Positions 31,666-43,051 of a stretch of 64,000 nt of DNA are shown here, in pieces. Source of the DNA: Imbricaverruca yamaguchii (Eukaryota; Arthropoda; Thecostraca; Neoverrucidae); NCBI GenBank assembly GCA_034440575.1, contig JAOTOL010001325.1, positions 62,001 to 126,000 of the forward strand. Reading direction: 5' to 3'. Below the pieces are notes generated by a model that did no database searches, had not been told where the DNA came from, and saw only the letters and a program-made list of their open reading frames with translations. The position numbers and the translations under genes were made by a program. Each line of letters starts with the position of its first letter. Position 1 is the stretch's first letter.

Positions 31666-31806
31666 GTGAATGTGAGCCACCCGCCGGTGAATGTGAGCCA
31701 CCCAGTGGCGAATGTGAGCCACCCGCTGGTGAATGTAAGCCACCCGCCGGTGAGTGTAAGCCACCCGCTGGCGAGTGTAAGCCACCCGCCGGTGAGTGTG
31801 AGGTGG
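31666..31806. repeat. 21-bp tandem repeat, about 7 copies
   Basis: GTGAATGTGAGCCACCCGCC recurs every 21 bp. Because 21 is a multiple of 3, it reads as a seven-residue peptide repeat (GECEPPA/GECKPPA) on the plus strand and SPAGGSH on the minus strand. The surrounding frames are not otherwise gene-like. Confidence 0.9.
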
Positions 31807-31870
31807 AGAAAAAAAAGCTACGTTCTGTAGCTACAAAGTACAGCCGGGCCGAACACGTTAAACGTCTTGC

Positions 31871-31907
31871 GTGTCGGCGCGCCCTTAAGCCCAAATAATC
31901 AATCAAC
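31871..31907 (+). repeat. Isolated LINE/SINE tail fragment
   Basis: GTGTCGGCGCGCCCTTAAGC and CCAAATAATCAATC closely match the tail at 14685-14715. No SINE head or LINE C-terminus is attached. Confidence 0.7.
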
Positions 31908-33224
31908 CGTCTCACGCAAACCCTCGATTCGAATGACAATAATACCGAAGAATTTGCGATTTGCTTGTTGATGTAGTTATGTATTTTACTCCGGAGCAAT
32001 ACGTAAAACCGACTTATGAGAAAACTAATCAATTTTTTAACGGTGAATCGTATGCGCTTAGGCGACAACGGGTACGTGGCAGAGAGAACAATGGAAACAT
32101 CACTAAGCAAACAAGTAAATATGCAAATACGTACAAATATGCACGTGGCGACATTTCCACTACAGAACTGCCGCACATAGCTTGGCCTAAAGGCTCCAAG
32201 TGTAAATTGAATACTCTCCAATAAATCTTGCTGGAAATAACAAAATTCGATGACATCAGGTTTTTCCGCAATCGTTTTATATGGTACGTTTCCGAAAGCT
32301 ATTGAAAAGGGAGGGATCATACCCCTCCACCTATCTCAAGCGGGCTGTTAACTCTGGCTCATTTGAGCCGCAAGCAATAACGCTGGATCTTGCCGGTTCG
32401 GGGGTACGAAATTTCATATTTTAGTGTCGCAGTTGACATTGCAGTACCTGTGACATACGGTGTTTGTGATACTGAGAAACAATTGGGATCCTCTCGAACA
32501 TCGCGAGATTAATGTCCCGCCTGTATATAAAATTAGTGGTAGATCACCTTCATTCAAATGGTAATAAGTAGTCCTGGAATTGAAAGACCCAAAGACTAGA
32601 ATAAGCATCGGGGTGACTGATGAAGCCACAGGTTATAGCATGCCAATCGTTTTGAGAGTCTAAGCAAGGTTTACAAACTCGTGCTGAACGCGAAATCCAT
32701 AAACATTCCAACTGACATTATTTATGTGGGCTAGATATTCAGTTCTGGGTGACTTCGCAACTTGTTTTAGGTTCAGACTTGTGACTATTTTGCGATCATT
32801 TTAGTGTGCATGACCTGAAATTTAACGCCACCAGGTCTTGTGGCTGACTTTTCGGGGGCAGGGTCCACCAAAGAATGGCGACGATGCGACGTGTTACGTC
32901 GCATAAGCTTCGGGATGTTCTGAATTGTTTGATGATACGTTCCAAACCAGTACTCTGTCAAGGTGGCAGATTAATTGAGTCATTTGTATCGGATGCACCA
33001 TAGATGACTGGTATGAGCAGATATGGGCAGGTGTTGTTTCAAGCAAATTCCGGGATTCAAAGTTAGAAATATGTTGGCGCACCAGATTTTGGATCCCATC
33101 ATCAAATGATGTGTGTGACCCCTCACTGTTCTGAGATCACTGCCGTTCAGATGCCTCAACACTCACCGAAAATACATTACGCACCATTTTAACATCGCGA
33201 CCTGTATGCACACCAGGGACGGTC
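31908..33224. other. No gene recognised
   Basis: The minus-strand 243-codon frame 31589-32320 crosses the 21-bp repeat and the tail fragment and has no recognisable domain. The rest is AT-rich without visible repeats. Confidence 0.4.
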
Positions 33225-33365
33225 CCAAGTATCGAAATCGGGTGGGGCAGTCTCGACAACACCCCACCCACCCCCCACCCACCCACACACAAAAAACAAT
33301 CGTCGGATTTCGACCACTTTATTTTTCGGTTCCGAAATTTAGAAGTTCTTTGAAACCATTTCCTG
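33225..33365 (+). repeat. C-run/A-run repeat, copy 1
   Basis: A C-rich run (CCCCACCCACCCCCCACCC) and an A-rich run precede ATCGTCGGATTTCGACCACT and TTTTTCGGTTCCGAAATT. The same order occurs at 34140-34290 and 44096-44300. Confidence 0.75.
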
Positions 33366-33960
33366 TGAATACCTTAAAGCACAATAAGTTTTCTTGTATG
33401 AATTATCATCAGCATTTCCTAAACTGGGCATGGCTACATTTGCCAACTCTACAGAAGCACAGCATACCAGATATAAGTTTAAGGACAACCCAATCAATTT
33501 TTGGCCAAACAAAAACTATACATTTGCTAGCCATGGAAATGCATTGGTTCATATACTAAGGATCCAAGTTTATAGTAATATACAAATTCAAGTTTGTTGA
33601 GGGTTTCAGACTCACGAAAAAGAATAGCATGGAACATTGCGATTGGAAAAAACACCAGCAGAATTTCTACATGTATCAGCCAATTATTCAATTTAGTCAT
33701 AGCTGGTCACATTTAGAGATTGCCAACATCTCCTTCCACTCTCCCTGCCAAACTTCCTTGGCACTTGCAAGGCTGGAGATCTCTCACAAAGTCAGGGGAT
33801 CAAAGTTCATGTTTCCAAGGCATATTTTCACAGTGCATATGGAAATTGACATACCAAGCTTAGCAGGGCACCAAACGAGGGGTCCAGACCACATACCAAC
33901 TTGCGGTCCCGCATACGACAAAGGCACAATTATCATCATCATCGTTACCATATATTTTTA
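33366..33960 (+). repeat. ~580-bp direct duplication, copy 1
   Basis: The segment from GTGAATACCTTAAAGCACAA to about ACCAAACGAGGGGTCCAG is repeated in the same orientation at 35395-35960 with roughly 10-15% divergence by eye. Shared phrases include AAGGACAACCCAATCAATTT and AATTTAGTCATAGCTGGTCA. It is not coding: the frames differ between the copies. Confidence 0.85.
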
Positions 33961-34139
33961 TATAATAACACTGCAAAGTATCAGAAGGAAAACAACAGAC
34001 ACGGCCCGTTATATATAGCTGCAGTATCAGTGCACCGCCGTCGGAGAGGCCGCCACCGACACGGGCTGCACTCCGCCACCGATACGGGCTGTCAGCCTCC
34101 AGTCACTCCACCACCGGCCAGGAGCGGTCCGAGGGACCG

Positions 34140-34290
34140 AAACTGGTGAGGCAGTCACTATCGCACGCCCCCAAAAAATCCCCCCCCAAAAAAAAATCGT
34201 CGGATTTCGGCCACTGTTTTTCGGTTTCAAAAATTCAGAAGTTTTTTGTCATTTTTTTTCCTGATGTGACGGAGAAGAAATTGAAGTTTG
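34140..34290 (+). repeat. C-run/A-run repeat, copy 2
   Basis: GCACGCCCCCAAAAAATCCC is followed by an A run, ATCGTCGGATTTCGGCCACT and TTTTCGGTTTC. It matches copies at 33225 and 44096. A 23-bp duplication (CCGCCACCGACACGGGCTG) lies just upstream at 34050-34095. Confidence 0.75.
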
Positions 34291-35394
34291 AAACACTATC
34301 AGTATAATTTCTTCTGATTGATGATGGTCTTAATTTCAAGGCTGTACTATGAAGGCCACCAAATGCATGGTGCACGGCGAACAAATAGATACACGTGGAA
34401 TTGGAACTTTATTTGGTACCAGTAGCTGTCAGCCAGCAGCTGACATGATTGGGGAAGCATAACTCCCTAAGTTATACCATAACACCCAGTCACTAATTTA
34501 AGATAACTAAATGCATATGAAGCGCACTGAATAACAGAACAGCACAGCCAAGGAAGAGACTGAGGGGAGCAAGAGCCCCTCTCAGAAACAAGAGGCACTG
34601 ATAAATCCTTGACTGAACTCACAGAAAAAAAGTGGATGTCCCTTGACATACCATGACTGTCTCAGAAATATCAGGAAACAGTGGTGGTTTGTTTGCCTTC
34701 GTTGTACTTCCTCTAAATTTACTTAAATGAAGTAGTTCATAGTTATCATGTATATTTATTCATTTCTTTTAATGCCGCCTATCTTTCATATATTTTTTGC
34801 ATGAAGTGAAAGTTGCCAACTCAATTATTTTTAAAAGCCACCATGTTCATAGTAATGTCAAGTTACTCCATTGTATGTACTTTGGTGAGCATGAAGCAGA
34901 CCTGAAACAAGGTAATAGCTGTACATAAACTAAGCTTTTGAAGGAATACTTTTTCACACAGAGAAATATCCATACAATTGTGCTTTAAGGTATTTTTGGG
35001 ACTCTTCGATTTCTCACATATACTCTTTATAAAAGTGATGAAGCTAGTGCAACCACTCATTTCCCCTCCAAATGCTTACTTTTCAGCTGGCAAGGAAAAT
35101 AACACAGAAAGTGGCTTTGTGTTAGGTAACATGGCATAAAATAAGGCGTCAAAATAACATGTAAGAAAGATGCCATTTCCTACCCTAGCCCAACATTAAT
35201 AAAGAAGGAACATGATTTCCCACAAAAACATTGGAGAATAGTATTTAATTTCTTTCCCATAATTGACAACATATAAACCCAATCCAACGGATCACTTTTT
35301 AATCGAAAAACCAAACCTTCCATATGAAATGCGCTTGACATAGCCAAGCCTCACCCATTTGTTTGCCTTCTGAAGGGAACATGTGCAAAACATG
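34291..35394. repeat. AT-rich interval with a dispersed repeat
   Basis: The part 34860-35140 resembles 60780-61040 and 62030-62250: TTTAAGGTATTTTTGGG, then ACTTTTCAGCTGG, then AAAATAACAC and TTAGGTAACATGG occur in order. No gene is recognised. Confidence 0.5.
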
Positions 35395-35985
35395 TCTTGT
35401 GAATACCTTAAAGCACAATACAAAATCTTACATGAATTATCATCAATGTTTCCTAAAATGGTCATGGCTTCATTTGTCCATTCTACAGAAGCATAGCGCA
35501 CCACAGAGAAGAATTTAAGGACAACCCAATCAATTTTTTGGGCCAAACAAAAACTATACATTTGCTAGCCTTAGAAATCCATTGGTTCATATACTAAGGA
35601 TTCAAGTTGATAATAATATACAATGTTTTGTTGCTGAGGGGTTCAGACTCACTAAAAAAAATATCATGCAACACTGCAATTGGAAAAATCACCGACAAAA
35701 TGTATATGTGTCAACCATTCAATTTAGTCATAGCTGGTCATATTTAGAGATTGCCAACAGCTCCGTCCAATGTCCCTGCCAAACTTCCTTGGCACTTGCA
35801 GGGCTGGAGATCTCTCACAAAGTCAGGGGATCCAAGTTCACATTTTCATGGCATATTTTCAAAGTACATATGGGAAATGACAAACTAACATTAGCAGGAT
35901 ACCAAACCCGAGGGTCCAGGCCACATGAACTTATGGTCTTGACGCATGGGTACTTGCCTACCAACTATGAGGAACGTGAACAATA
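35395..35985 (+). repeat. ~580-bp direct duplication, copy 2
   Basis: This is the partner of 33366-33960. Small indels distinguish the copies, and the match fades after CCAAACCCGAGGGTCCAGG near 35920. Confidence 0.85.
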
Positions 35986-36133
35986 TTATAAGCCCAAAAA
36001 TCAGACCAAACATTTGGTGAGACATGGTTATCAATTGGGAACAGTTCAACATATCAGTACAAATTAGATGTATTGGAAGATCCAGAGCTGGTTTTGAGTG
36101 TTCAGCGCCAAGCAAAACTAATTGTCAGATTTA

Positions 36134-37078
36134 GACATAAAGACATAAAGACATAAAAGATTAGTCCAACTATGAGCCACAAGGGCCCTTCTTGGATGCA
36201 CTCTGTAAACTGAACCAGTTGCCCACCAAATCTGTCAATCAGCCCTCCCTGTAATACTGAAAAGCAAGCCCTCTATTCTTATAATGATTGTCTATGTTGT
36301 TTTCAAAGATGTTCAATGTGCTGCTACTGACAATGTTTTCTGGCAGCTGGTTCCAGTGTTCTACTACCCTGTTGGTGAAGAAAGTCTACCTTAACCTTGT
36401 TCTGCTGTGTTTAACTTAAATTTTGAATTTATGACCTCTAATTGCATCATTTCTGTTCAATTCACACATTTCCCCAAGATATCCCCTCTCCAGACCATCG
36501 ACAAATTTAAAGACCTCGATGAGATCTCCTCTCAGCCTTCTATATCTAAGTGAAAACATATTCAATTTCTTCAATCTTTCCTCATATGCCAGGTTGCTTG
36601 TGCCATTAACCATTTTTGTAGCCCTCTTTTCTACTCTCTCTAAAAGCCAACAATCTTTTTCATAGCTAGGAAACCAAGCTTGGATGCGGTATTCGAAATG
36701 TGGCCTGACATATGCACAGTAAAGCTTCCTGATCACTTCCTCACTTCTGTATGATACATTCATATTTATTGCCCCGACCATTCTCAATGCCCTCTTCCTG
36801 GCTTCCTTGGTCTGTTCTGATGCCCCCAGTTTTGTGTTTAGAATAACGCCTAAATCCTTCTCCTGTTGAGTCACTGATAGCACTTGGCCACCTATCAAGT
36901 ATGGAGCCTTCATATGCTGCTTACCTACATGCATGATTTTGCACTTATCAAAATTAAATGTCATGTGCCATTCTTCGGACCACTTCACAAGTTCGTCTAA
37001 GTCTTTTTGCAGCGAGATATGCTCATCTTGACCAGTTATTGCCCTAAAGACCTTCAAATCATCCGCAATTTTTTTCTT
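36134..37078 (-). mobile_element. CR1 LINE 3' part of the interrupted copy
   Basis: The 3' tail at 36134-36158 has three TTTATGTC units. Upstream on the minus strand a continuous frame (36416-37090) covers the RT C-terminal half. The match to CR1 breaks at 37078, within the codons for the FADD catalytic box, and CR1 resumes at about 40361 after another LINE. About 450 bp of CR1 RT between the two breakpoints is missing. This copy lacks the 60-bp tail insertion found in the inverted pair. Confidence 0.88.
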
Positions 37079-37090
37079 AATGTCCGCCAC
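36416..37090 (-). pseudogene. CR1 reverse transcriptase, C-terminal half
   Basis: The frame reads DDLKVFRAITGQ right after the broken catalytic box, then LDELVKWSEEWHMTFNFDKC, KDLGVILNTKLGASEQ, YCAYVRPHFEYRIQAW and MFSLRYRRLRGDLIEVFKF, all typical of the CR1 thumb and C-terminal region. It is the best preserved copy of this region in the window. The initiating ATG comes from non-CR1 sequence at the breakpoint, so the frame is a truncated remnant. Confidence 0.9.
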
Positions 37091-37511
37091 CCAAGATCAG
37101 GTGACCAGGAGCTCCCCCTCCCCTTACCGAACGACTGCAAGCACCTTACGTTAACACCATAAAATAAACAGTAAAGTCACGGCACTTCCAGCTAAGAGAT
37201 GGAAAACATATAAATAAGCATACAAAGCATCGGGTATTATAGCAGTAAGACTAATAATAAAGAATGCTGTTAGTAGTCATATCCAAAGGAGGCATATGAC
37301 TGACCCTGAATCCATCCCAACAAGAAATTAGGGTCTAAGCTATAATGTTAGCAGCTGGTTTGTGGCCGGATGGTGGTGAGCACTCCTGATTTGTTTTTGC
37401 TTTTTAACTGGCTCCTCCCACAACTCCACCCAGCTAAGCATGGGCTTGTTGCTGGGTGGAATGTGGGAGGAACCAGTGGTTGGGTGTTTTCAACTTTATA
37501 TATGGTTAAGT

Positions 37512-37515
<4 letters not shown>
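37079..37515. other. Non-coding stretch beside the nested LINE
   Basis: The stretch separates the CR1 breakpoint from the CA repeat. An imperfect inverted repeat, CTGGCTCCTCCCACAACTCC at 37408 against 37452-37476, can form a stem of about 25 bp. It may be 3' UTR of the nested LINE or other inserted DNA. Confidence 0.45.

Positions 37516-37590
<75 letters not shown>
37516..37590. repeat. (CA)n microsatellite, 75 bp
   Basis: The run is an uninterrupted CA dinucleotide repeat. It lies at the 3' end of the nested LINE read on the minus strand (there as GT) and could derive from that element's 3' terminal repeat. Confidence 0.95.
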
Positions 37591-37597
<7 letters not shown>

Positions 37598-37663
37598 ATA
37601 CACTCGCATGCCAGCATCCCTGTACAAACATACACACCCAGCAACAATTAGCTGCTAAGTATT

Positions 37664-38422
37664 TTAATATCTGCTCAAGAAGCATGTCTTAACGTTATTT
37701 TTTAGAACAGTCTTAGAATTTGTTATCTCTGAATGCAGAAAATGCTTTGCTATAATGGAGTTCCAAAGATTGGGTCCAAAACATTCGATGGTGAAGAGAC
37801 GATAATTTTTGTTTGAATACTTATGCTGGAAGTGGTTTTGTAATCTTGTGGAATATGGGGAGTCAAACAACACTGTGAAAAGGAATTTGTTGGAATGAGG
37901 TAGCTGATGATGAATTAATTTTTGCATAATAAGCATCATTTGAAGTTTCGCTATATCTTGGACCTTTAAAATTTTGTATTTCTTAAAGATAGGGTTTGCA
38001 CTTTGGGGGGGAAATACACCCTCAAGAATACGCATCATTCTTTTCTGAAGTAGCAACAACTTGTGTATCTGATTAGCGTAGTTTGCCCCCCAAAGAAAAC
38101 AGCAATAATTTATATATGGAAGAATTAATGCATTATACAATTTTAGGAGGTGATTCTTCCCTAGGATATATTTAATTTTTGATATCATTCCTATATTGCG
38201 ACTTATCATGTTTGAAACACTGCTGATATGGGATGCAAATTTCAAATTTTCATGTACGTATACACCAAGGTATTTTACCGGATTCTGATGTAACATAGAA
38301 ATTCCATTAAATTTGAACTGGAGATCAATGTCTATTTTGTGATTGTTATATATCTGGTATACAGTTTTGGATTCATTTAATGACAAAAGATTTGAATGTA
38401 GCCCTTGCGAAATTTTTGGCAA
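37664..38422 (-). pseudogene. Nested LINE RT, C-terminal domain
   Basis: The 252-codon frame includes VKYLGVYVHENLKFASHI, IGMISKIKYILGKNHLLKLY, PYINYCCFLWGANY and LLLQKRMMRILEG, which are standard post-catalytic RT segments of CR1-superfamily LINEs. It ends at a stop that probably is the true ORF2 terminus. It overlaps the previous frame because of a one-base shift near 38400. Confidence 0.85.
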
Positions 38423-38772
38423 GGAATTTGCGATCTTGTGATGAAGCTCTGTACAGTCAGTGCTTTTGAAAAAAAAATGGCAGTGTCATCAGCATATAGA
38501 AATGTCTCACATTCTACATGTAAATTTACAATATTATTTATATATATTATAAATAGTAATGGGCCTAAAATTGAGCCTTGTGGCACACCCATTTCGGTTT
38601 TTCTGAAAGTAGAGGTACTGTTATTTATTGTAGTAGCCTGTGTTCTTCCCGATAAATATGACCGTATTATTTTCATTGTATTACCATTTACACCATATTT
38701 TTCCATCTTCGCACACAATATTTCTTTGTCAACGGTATCAAATGCCTTTCTCAAGTCAAGGTAAATTCCCAC
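38377..38772 (-). pseudogene. Nested LINE RT, catalytic palm
   Basis: Visible motifs are YLDLRKAFDTVDKEIL (first catalytic Asp), MGVPQGSILGPLLFIIYINN and LYADDTAIFF (the YADD box). Catalytic residues are intact in this segment. The frame shifts into the C-terminal segment shortly after the YADD box and is separated from the N-terminal segment by a frameshift or stop near 38800. Confidence 0.9.
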
Positions 38773-38834
38773 AACATATTCATTATTTTCAAGTCCTTTA
38801 GTGATCAGGCTCTGTATTAAGAGTAGAGCCTCTT

Positions 38835-39602
38835 TTATGACCTCTCTTTTCTGAAACCAAATTGTTTGTCTGAAAGTAGGTTATGTAGGGTGAAATGTTC
38901 CAAGAGTTGGTTGTAGAATGTCTTTTCTAATATTTTTGATATATATGGAAGAATACTAATTGGTCTGTAGTTGCTAAATGTTGATGGGTGACCTTTTTTG
39001 TAGATGGGCTTTACAACAGCAATTTTGAATGGCTTGGGGAAGATCCCACTGCTCAGACATAAGTTAATGATATGGGTTAAGTGTGGTAATATTGACTTAT
39101 ATGACTGTTTAAATATTCTAGAATTTATTCCCTCAATTCCAGACCCAACATTTTTTAAAGACGAAATTATTGTATCTAAATTGTTTTCTGTTACTTCTAA
39201 TAGCACCATTGATGTACCTGGGTAGGTGTGCAAATATTCCAAAGCATTGATGTTACTTTCAGGAATTTGTTCTCTCAATTTTGGTGCAATTTCTGTAAAG
39301 TATTTATTAAATCGTTCAGCTATAGCTGCATCATTTTCTAGAGTGATGTCTCCATCTGCGTTCATTTTTTCAGGGATATCATGCTTTGAAGGAGCTTGCC
39401 TGAATAACTGGTTAAGCATTTTCCATGTCTCTTTTGGATTACTTTGACGTTTGTCAAATTCTGCTTCATAATAAAGTATTTTTGCCTTCCTGATTATTGT
39501 TATCAGTGCATTTTTATATCTATTATATTTTTTCTTGCTTTCAGCAGCAACTTCTACATGCTTTCTCAGGATCATTTTCATCAAAAATCCCCTCAAGATC
39601 AT
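38835..39602 (-). pseudogene. Nested LINE endonuclease-RT linker and RT N-terminus
   Basis: The frame contains KYNRYKNALITIIRKAKILY, WKMLNQLFRQ and FNKYFTEIAPKL of the linker, then SSLKNVGSGIEGINSRIFKQ, FKIAVVKPIYKKG, SNYRPISILPYISKILEK and FGFRKERS of RT motifs 0-2. These are usual for CR1-superfamily LINEs. The protein continues in another frame at 38772. Confidence 0.88.
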
Positions 39603-39822
39603 TGGTTAGATGATCCCTTCAATTGTCAATTTTATTCAAGTCAAAGGTAGTTCTTGTTCTCTTTGTAGTGAATGGTTTTGGAACTGAAAATTATGATGTT
39701 GCAAAAATAGAGAAGTGATCAGAGAAATCAGATTTAATGATGCCAGTTTCTTTTATTTTTGACACATCATTACAGAAAATATTGTCAATTAGTGTGCATG
39801 ATGTATCATATACACGAGTAGC

Positions 39823-40338
39823 CTATGATATTAGGGGAACAAAACCATGACAGGAAATAGACATGAAAAATGAGTCAGCAAAGTGGTTGTTTGGAATTGA
39901 AAAAAGATCAGCGTTTAGATCTCCAATGATGTACGTAGGCATGTTCAGTTTGTTTATTGTTGTAAGACACTCTTCAAATTCAGACAAAAATTGTGCATTA
40001 TGACCAGGTGCACGATAGATATGGCATATCAAAATACTTTGTTTATTATTAAATTATATTTGGAGAAAAACAACTTCAACTTCAGCAGCAACAAAATTGA
40101 ATAGATAAAGCTGTTTTGCATTGAGTGATTTCAAAGCATAAATTGCAGACCCTCCCCCAATTTTGTTTTCTCTTCTTTTGCAGAATAGTTCATAATCTTC
40201 GTCATCTAAGCTAAATTTGTGTTCATTTTCTTTTGTTCGCCATGTTTCCGAAATACACATAAGGTTCCATTTGTGATTCAGCTGGTTTAGGAAGATATTG
40301 AGCTCATCAAATTTATTTACTATGGACCTTGCATTCAA
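39823..40338 (-). pseudogene. Nested LINE endonuclease fragments
   Basis: Two frames carry APE-type endonuclease pieces: MNARSIVNKFDELNIFLNQL and MCISETWRTKENEH (40338-40054, with the catalytic Glu in SETW), then ICHIYRAPGHN and YIIGDLNADL (40032-39823, matching the GDFN block). The C-terminal SDH block would fall near 39720, where the frame is lost. Confidence 0.8.
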
Positions 40339-40414
40339 ATGGAGAATATCTATGTTTCCTTTTCAGACTAAGGATGTGAGACTTACTGGCCTATAGTTTT
40401 CAACTTTCCCCTCT

Positions 40415-40657
40415 TTATCCTTTCTTGAAAATAGGAATTACATTTGCCCTTTTCCAATCGGTTAGAATTTCATTTTGTGAAACTGATCTGCAAAATATTA
40501 TACTAAGTGGAAATGCCAGTTCCTTTTCAGTTTCCCGCAACAACCTAGCATAAATATCACCAGGTCCTGCTGCCTTGTTGGGCTTTATTTTCCTGATATG
40601 ATTGTAAACCACATCTCTATCAATGAAATAAACATCATTTATCAGATCACATGTCAC
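40415..40657 (-). pseudogene. CR1 RT N-terminal motifs
   Basis: The frame includes IRKIKPNKAAGPGDIYARLL and SQNEILTDWKRANVIPIFKK, which correspond to RT motifs 0 and 1. The continuation NYRPVSLTSL is visible at 40380-40410 in another frame before the CR1 sequence breaks. Confidence 0.85.
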
Positions 40658-41113
40658 TCAACTATGGTGCACGGTCGGCTGATTGGTCATATCTTCCAAT
40701 GTAAATACTGATTTAAACTGCTTGCTTAGCTCCTCAACCATCTCACTATCCTCACCCAATGTAATCCCGTTTACTTCCAGTGGACCAATTTTGCTACAAA
40801 CTGTACTCAGCTTGTAGAAACTAAAGAACTTTTTACTGTCCCCATTACAGTATCTGGCTAAATCCAGTTCTTTTGCTCGCTTTGCTGCTCTGGTTTTTTG
40901 CTTCACAGTGTCTCTAGCTTTTCGATACGCCTTTAGATTAACGACATTTGAGGCTTCTTTAAAGACTCTAAATGCAGTTTTCTTAGCCTTAATTGCTTTT
41001 ATCAAGTCTGGTGTAAGCCATGCTGGCTTTTCTACCCTTCTTTTGCGTGTTTGCTTTCGGGGGACATGTCTAATCTGAATTTCCTTCAAATAAGATTTGA
41101 ACTTTTCCCACAT
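40658..41113 (-). pseudogene. CR1 ORF2 linker region
   Basis: The 151-codon frame holds the endonuclease-RT linker: MWEKFKSYLKEIQIRHVPRK, KPAWLTPDLIKAIKAKKTAF and LDLARYCNGDSKKFFSFYKL. The same region in the plus copy is at 57823-58283. No enzymatic function is assigned to this part. Confidence 0.85.
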
Positions 41114-41160
41114 TTCACAGGCATTTAAATTGGAGAATTCTTCTTCCCATCTGATGGCAC

Positions 41161-42094
41161 TTAAGACGCTCTCATGCAGTCAAAGTTTGCTCTGTTGAAA
41201 TTTGGAGCCTTTACCAAATTATCCTTGGTAGTTTCCCCTACATGTGCCTTGAATCTAACTATGTTATGGTCACTTCTTCCCAGAGTTTCTCCTGCAGTCA
41301 AGTCTTGAACCAAGTCACTTAAATCCGAGAATACAAGGTCCAAGAATGAGCCATGCCTGGTAGGTTCCGATACAAACTGGTGTAAGGACAGGTCCTCTTC
41401 AAGCCATTTCCTAAACATTTTGCATAATGGGAGCCAACACCAACATTTTCATAACCTTTTAGATTAAAGTCACCAATAAGAAGGCACTTTCTTTTAAAGT
41501 TTCTACTGATTTCCTCACAAATCATCTTGTCAAGCCCCAGTTGCCGAGAATGTGGCAGGGTTCCTGATCGGTAGAAAGCTCCTATCCTAAGAGCATTGCT
41601 GTTGCCTTTTCCCACAGTGACATCAAGCCAAATTAACTCCACAGACACATTTTTATCCCCACCTGCTACTTTTTGAGAACTGAATAAGCTATTCATATAG
41701 AGCATTACACCACCCCCTTTCGTTGCTGGACCCCTATTGCACAAAAACATATTGTATCCTGGATCTCATAGTCCTGGAAGTTATCTCCAAAATGCCCTTC
41801 ACTGACCCATGCCTCCGTAATGCAAACAAAATATGGTTCCTCCTCAGCAACATAACACTTGAACTCATCCAATTTGGACCGGATACTCTGAGCATTAAAC
41901 ATCATACACTTAACAAATGCTCCATACCCACCTTTGGCTTTTTCACACTGAGGAGTTCTTTTATCACTAGATGGACTATCTCTCTGTCCCCTTGAACTGC
42001 TTCTGTCCCTATTTGCAGACTTTGAGGTTCTATTGCCTTGGCTGACACTATTGGAATATTCCTGAGTTGGCAATGCAATTTCATCCCTCCCCAT
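41161..42094 (-). pseudogene. CR1 ORF2 endonuclease domain
   Basis: Three overlapping frames make up an APE-type endonuclease. NAQSIRSKLDEF and VCITEAWVSE lie in 42094-41705, with the catalytic Glu in ITEAW. KNVSVELIWLDVTVGKGNSN and LLIGDFNLKGYEN lie in 41750-41319. LDLVFSDLSDLVQDL and LGRSDHNIVRFKAH lie in 41418-41161, with the catalytic SDH. The domain nicks target DNA to prime reverse transcription. Two frameshifts make the copy inactive, although all key motifs can be seen. Confidence 0.88.
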
Positions 42095-42149
42095 CCCATT
42101 TCCTAGTTTCCCTGAAGGACATGCTCGTACACTTTGCCTAACACATGGA

Positions 42150-43051
42150 CCCCCTTCTCAGAGAAGTGCAGGCCATCCCTCTGATAGAGGCCCCACGATG
42201 GATAAAACCTGCTCCACTCGTCTACAAATGTGAAACCTAGCTCATGGCAGAGCTTACCTACCTGGCGTTAGCTGCCAGTGTCCTAGAGCTCCACTCAGGG
42301 GAGGCTCTAGCCCTAGGCAAAATTGCTGTTACAATGACTCCATTGGTAACCTTCAGGGTGGCCAGAAGGGCCCTGTACTCCCGCAGAAGCTCCTCATTCC
42401 TAGCAAGACCTATGTTATTTCCCCTACGTGCACTATAACGGTACTAAACTGGTGATCACTCGTGACCTGTGCCACCACAGGTACCAGGTCCTTCACCTTG
42501 GCACCAGGCCTGGTGATGCACCTCCCGTCCCTCATACCTTTACAGAATACCCGATATAAATGTCGCACACGAGAGTCTCCTACGACCAGCACTGACTCCT
42601 TACTATTACTATCCTGGGGGCAGTCATCCAATGTCTGGAACCTATTTGATGTTAATATGCCTGCCCGCTGGGCCGTTCGGCTAGGCTTCCTCCCGCTCCT
42701 ACCACCTGCCACCTGCCACTCACTGACCCTTTCCTTAGATTCGCGTCTCCAAATCCTCCACCCCCTGACCTCATGCCACTTCCCCTCCTGTGACCTACCA
42801 GAACTACCCCTCCTCTGTTCACTATTAACACTCCCCTCTCGAGAAATCCCAGCCACCTCCACAGTACGGGAAGCCTTAGCTACGTGGTGGCCTGCGACCA
42901 CCTGAGCATATGATGTCCCTCCTTCGGAGTGACCCCTTGTTGCTTTATCTTGCCTACCCTGTGCAACAAGGGCAGCCTTGAACTTGGAAAGCTCTGCCTT
43001 AAGGGTCCTAATCTCTTCCTCTAATGCCTGCATCCTGGTCGAAACCATCAT
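42150..43051 (-). pseudogene. CR1 ORF1 with SGNH-esterase-like domain
   Basis: The 213-codon frame from 43051 starts with a Lys/Glu-rich heptad-like segment (ALEEEIRTLKAELSKFKAAL) that probably forms a coiled coil, then a Ser/Arg-rich linker. It ends with SVLVVGDSRVRHLYRVFCKG and TVIVHVG. GDSRVR and IVHVG match blocks I and III of SGNH hydrolases, a domain known in CR1 ORF1 proteins. After a frameshift the 42430-42150 stretch continues with LLREYRALLATLKV and DGLHFSEKG, where D..H matches block V. The catalytic Ser, Asp and His positions are therefore all visible, but in two frames. Confidence 0.82.

Larger units (their letters stand above)
37591..40360 (-). mobile_element. 5'-truncated CR1-superfamily LINE nested in CR1
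   Basis: Minus-strand fragments are in the correct order: endonuclease N-terminus at 40338, endonuclease middle at 40032, RT N-terminal domain at 39602-38835, RT catalytic domain at 38772-38377, RT C-terminus at 38422-37664. The sequence is clearly distinct from the surrounding CR1. The 5' end lies within the first endonuclease block, so this is a typical 5'-truncated insertion. It interrupts the CR1 copy of 36134-43686 and is therefore younger than it. Confidence 0.85.

Noticed and set aside
31589..32320. 243-codon minus-strand frame
   Set aside because: It runs through a LINE/SINE tail fragment and the 21-bp repeat and has no recognisable domain.
37348..37692. His/Thr- and Val/Cys-repeat frames around 37.5 kb
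   Set aside because: They are translations of the CA microsatellite.
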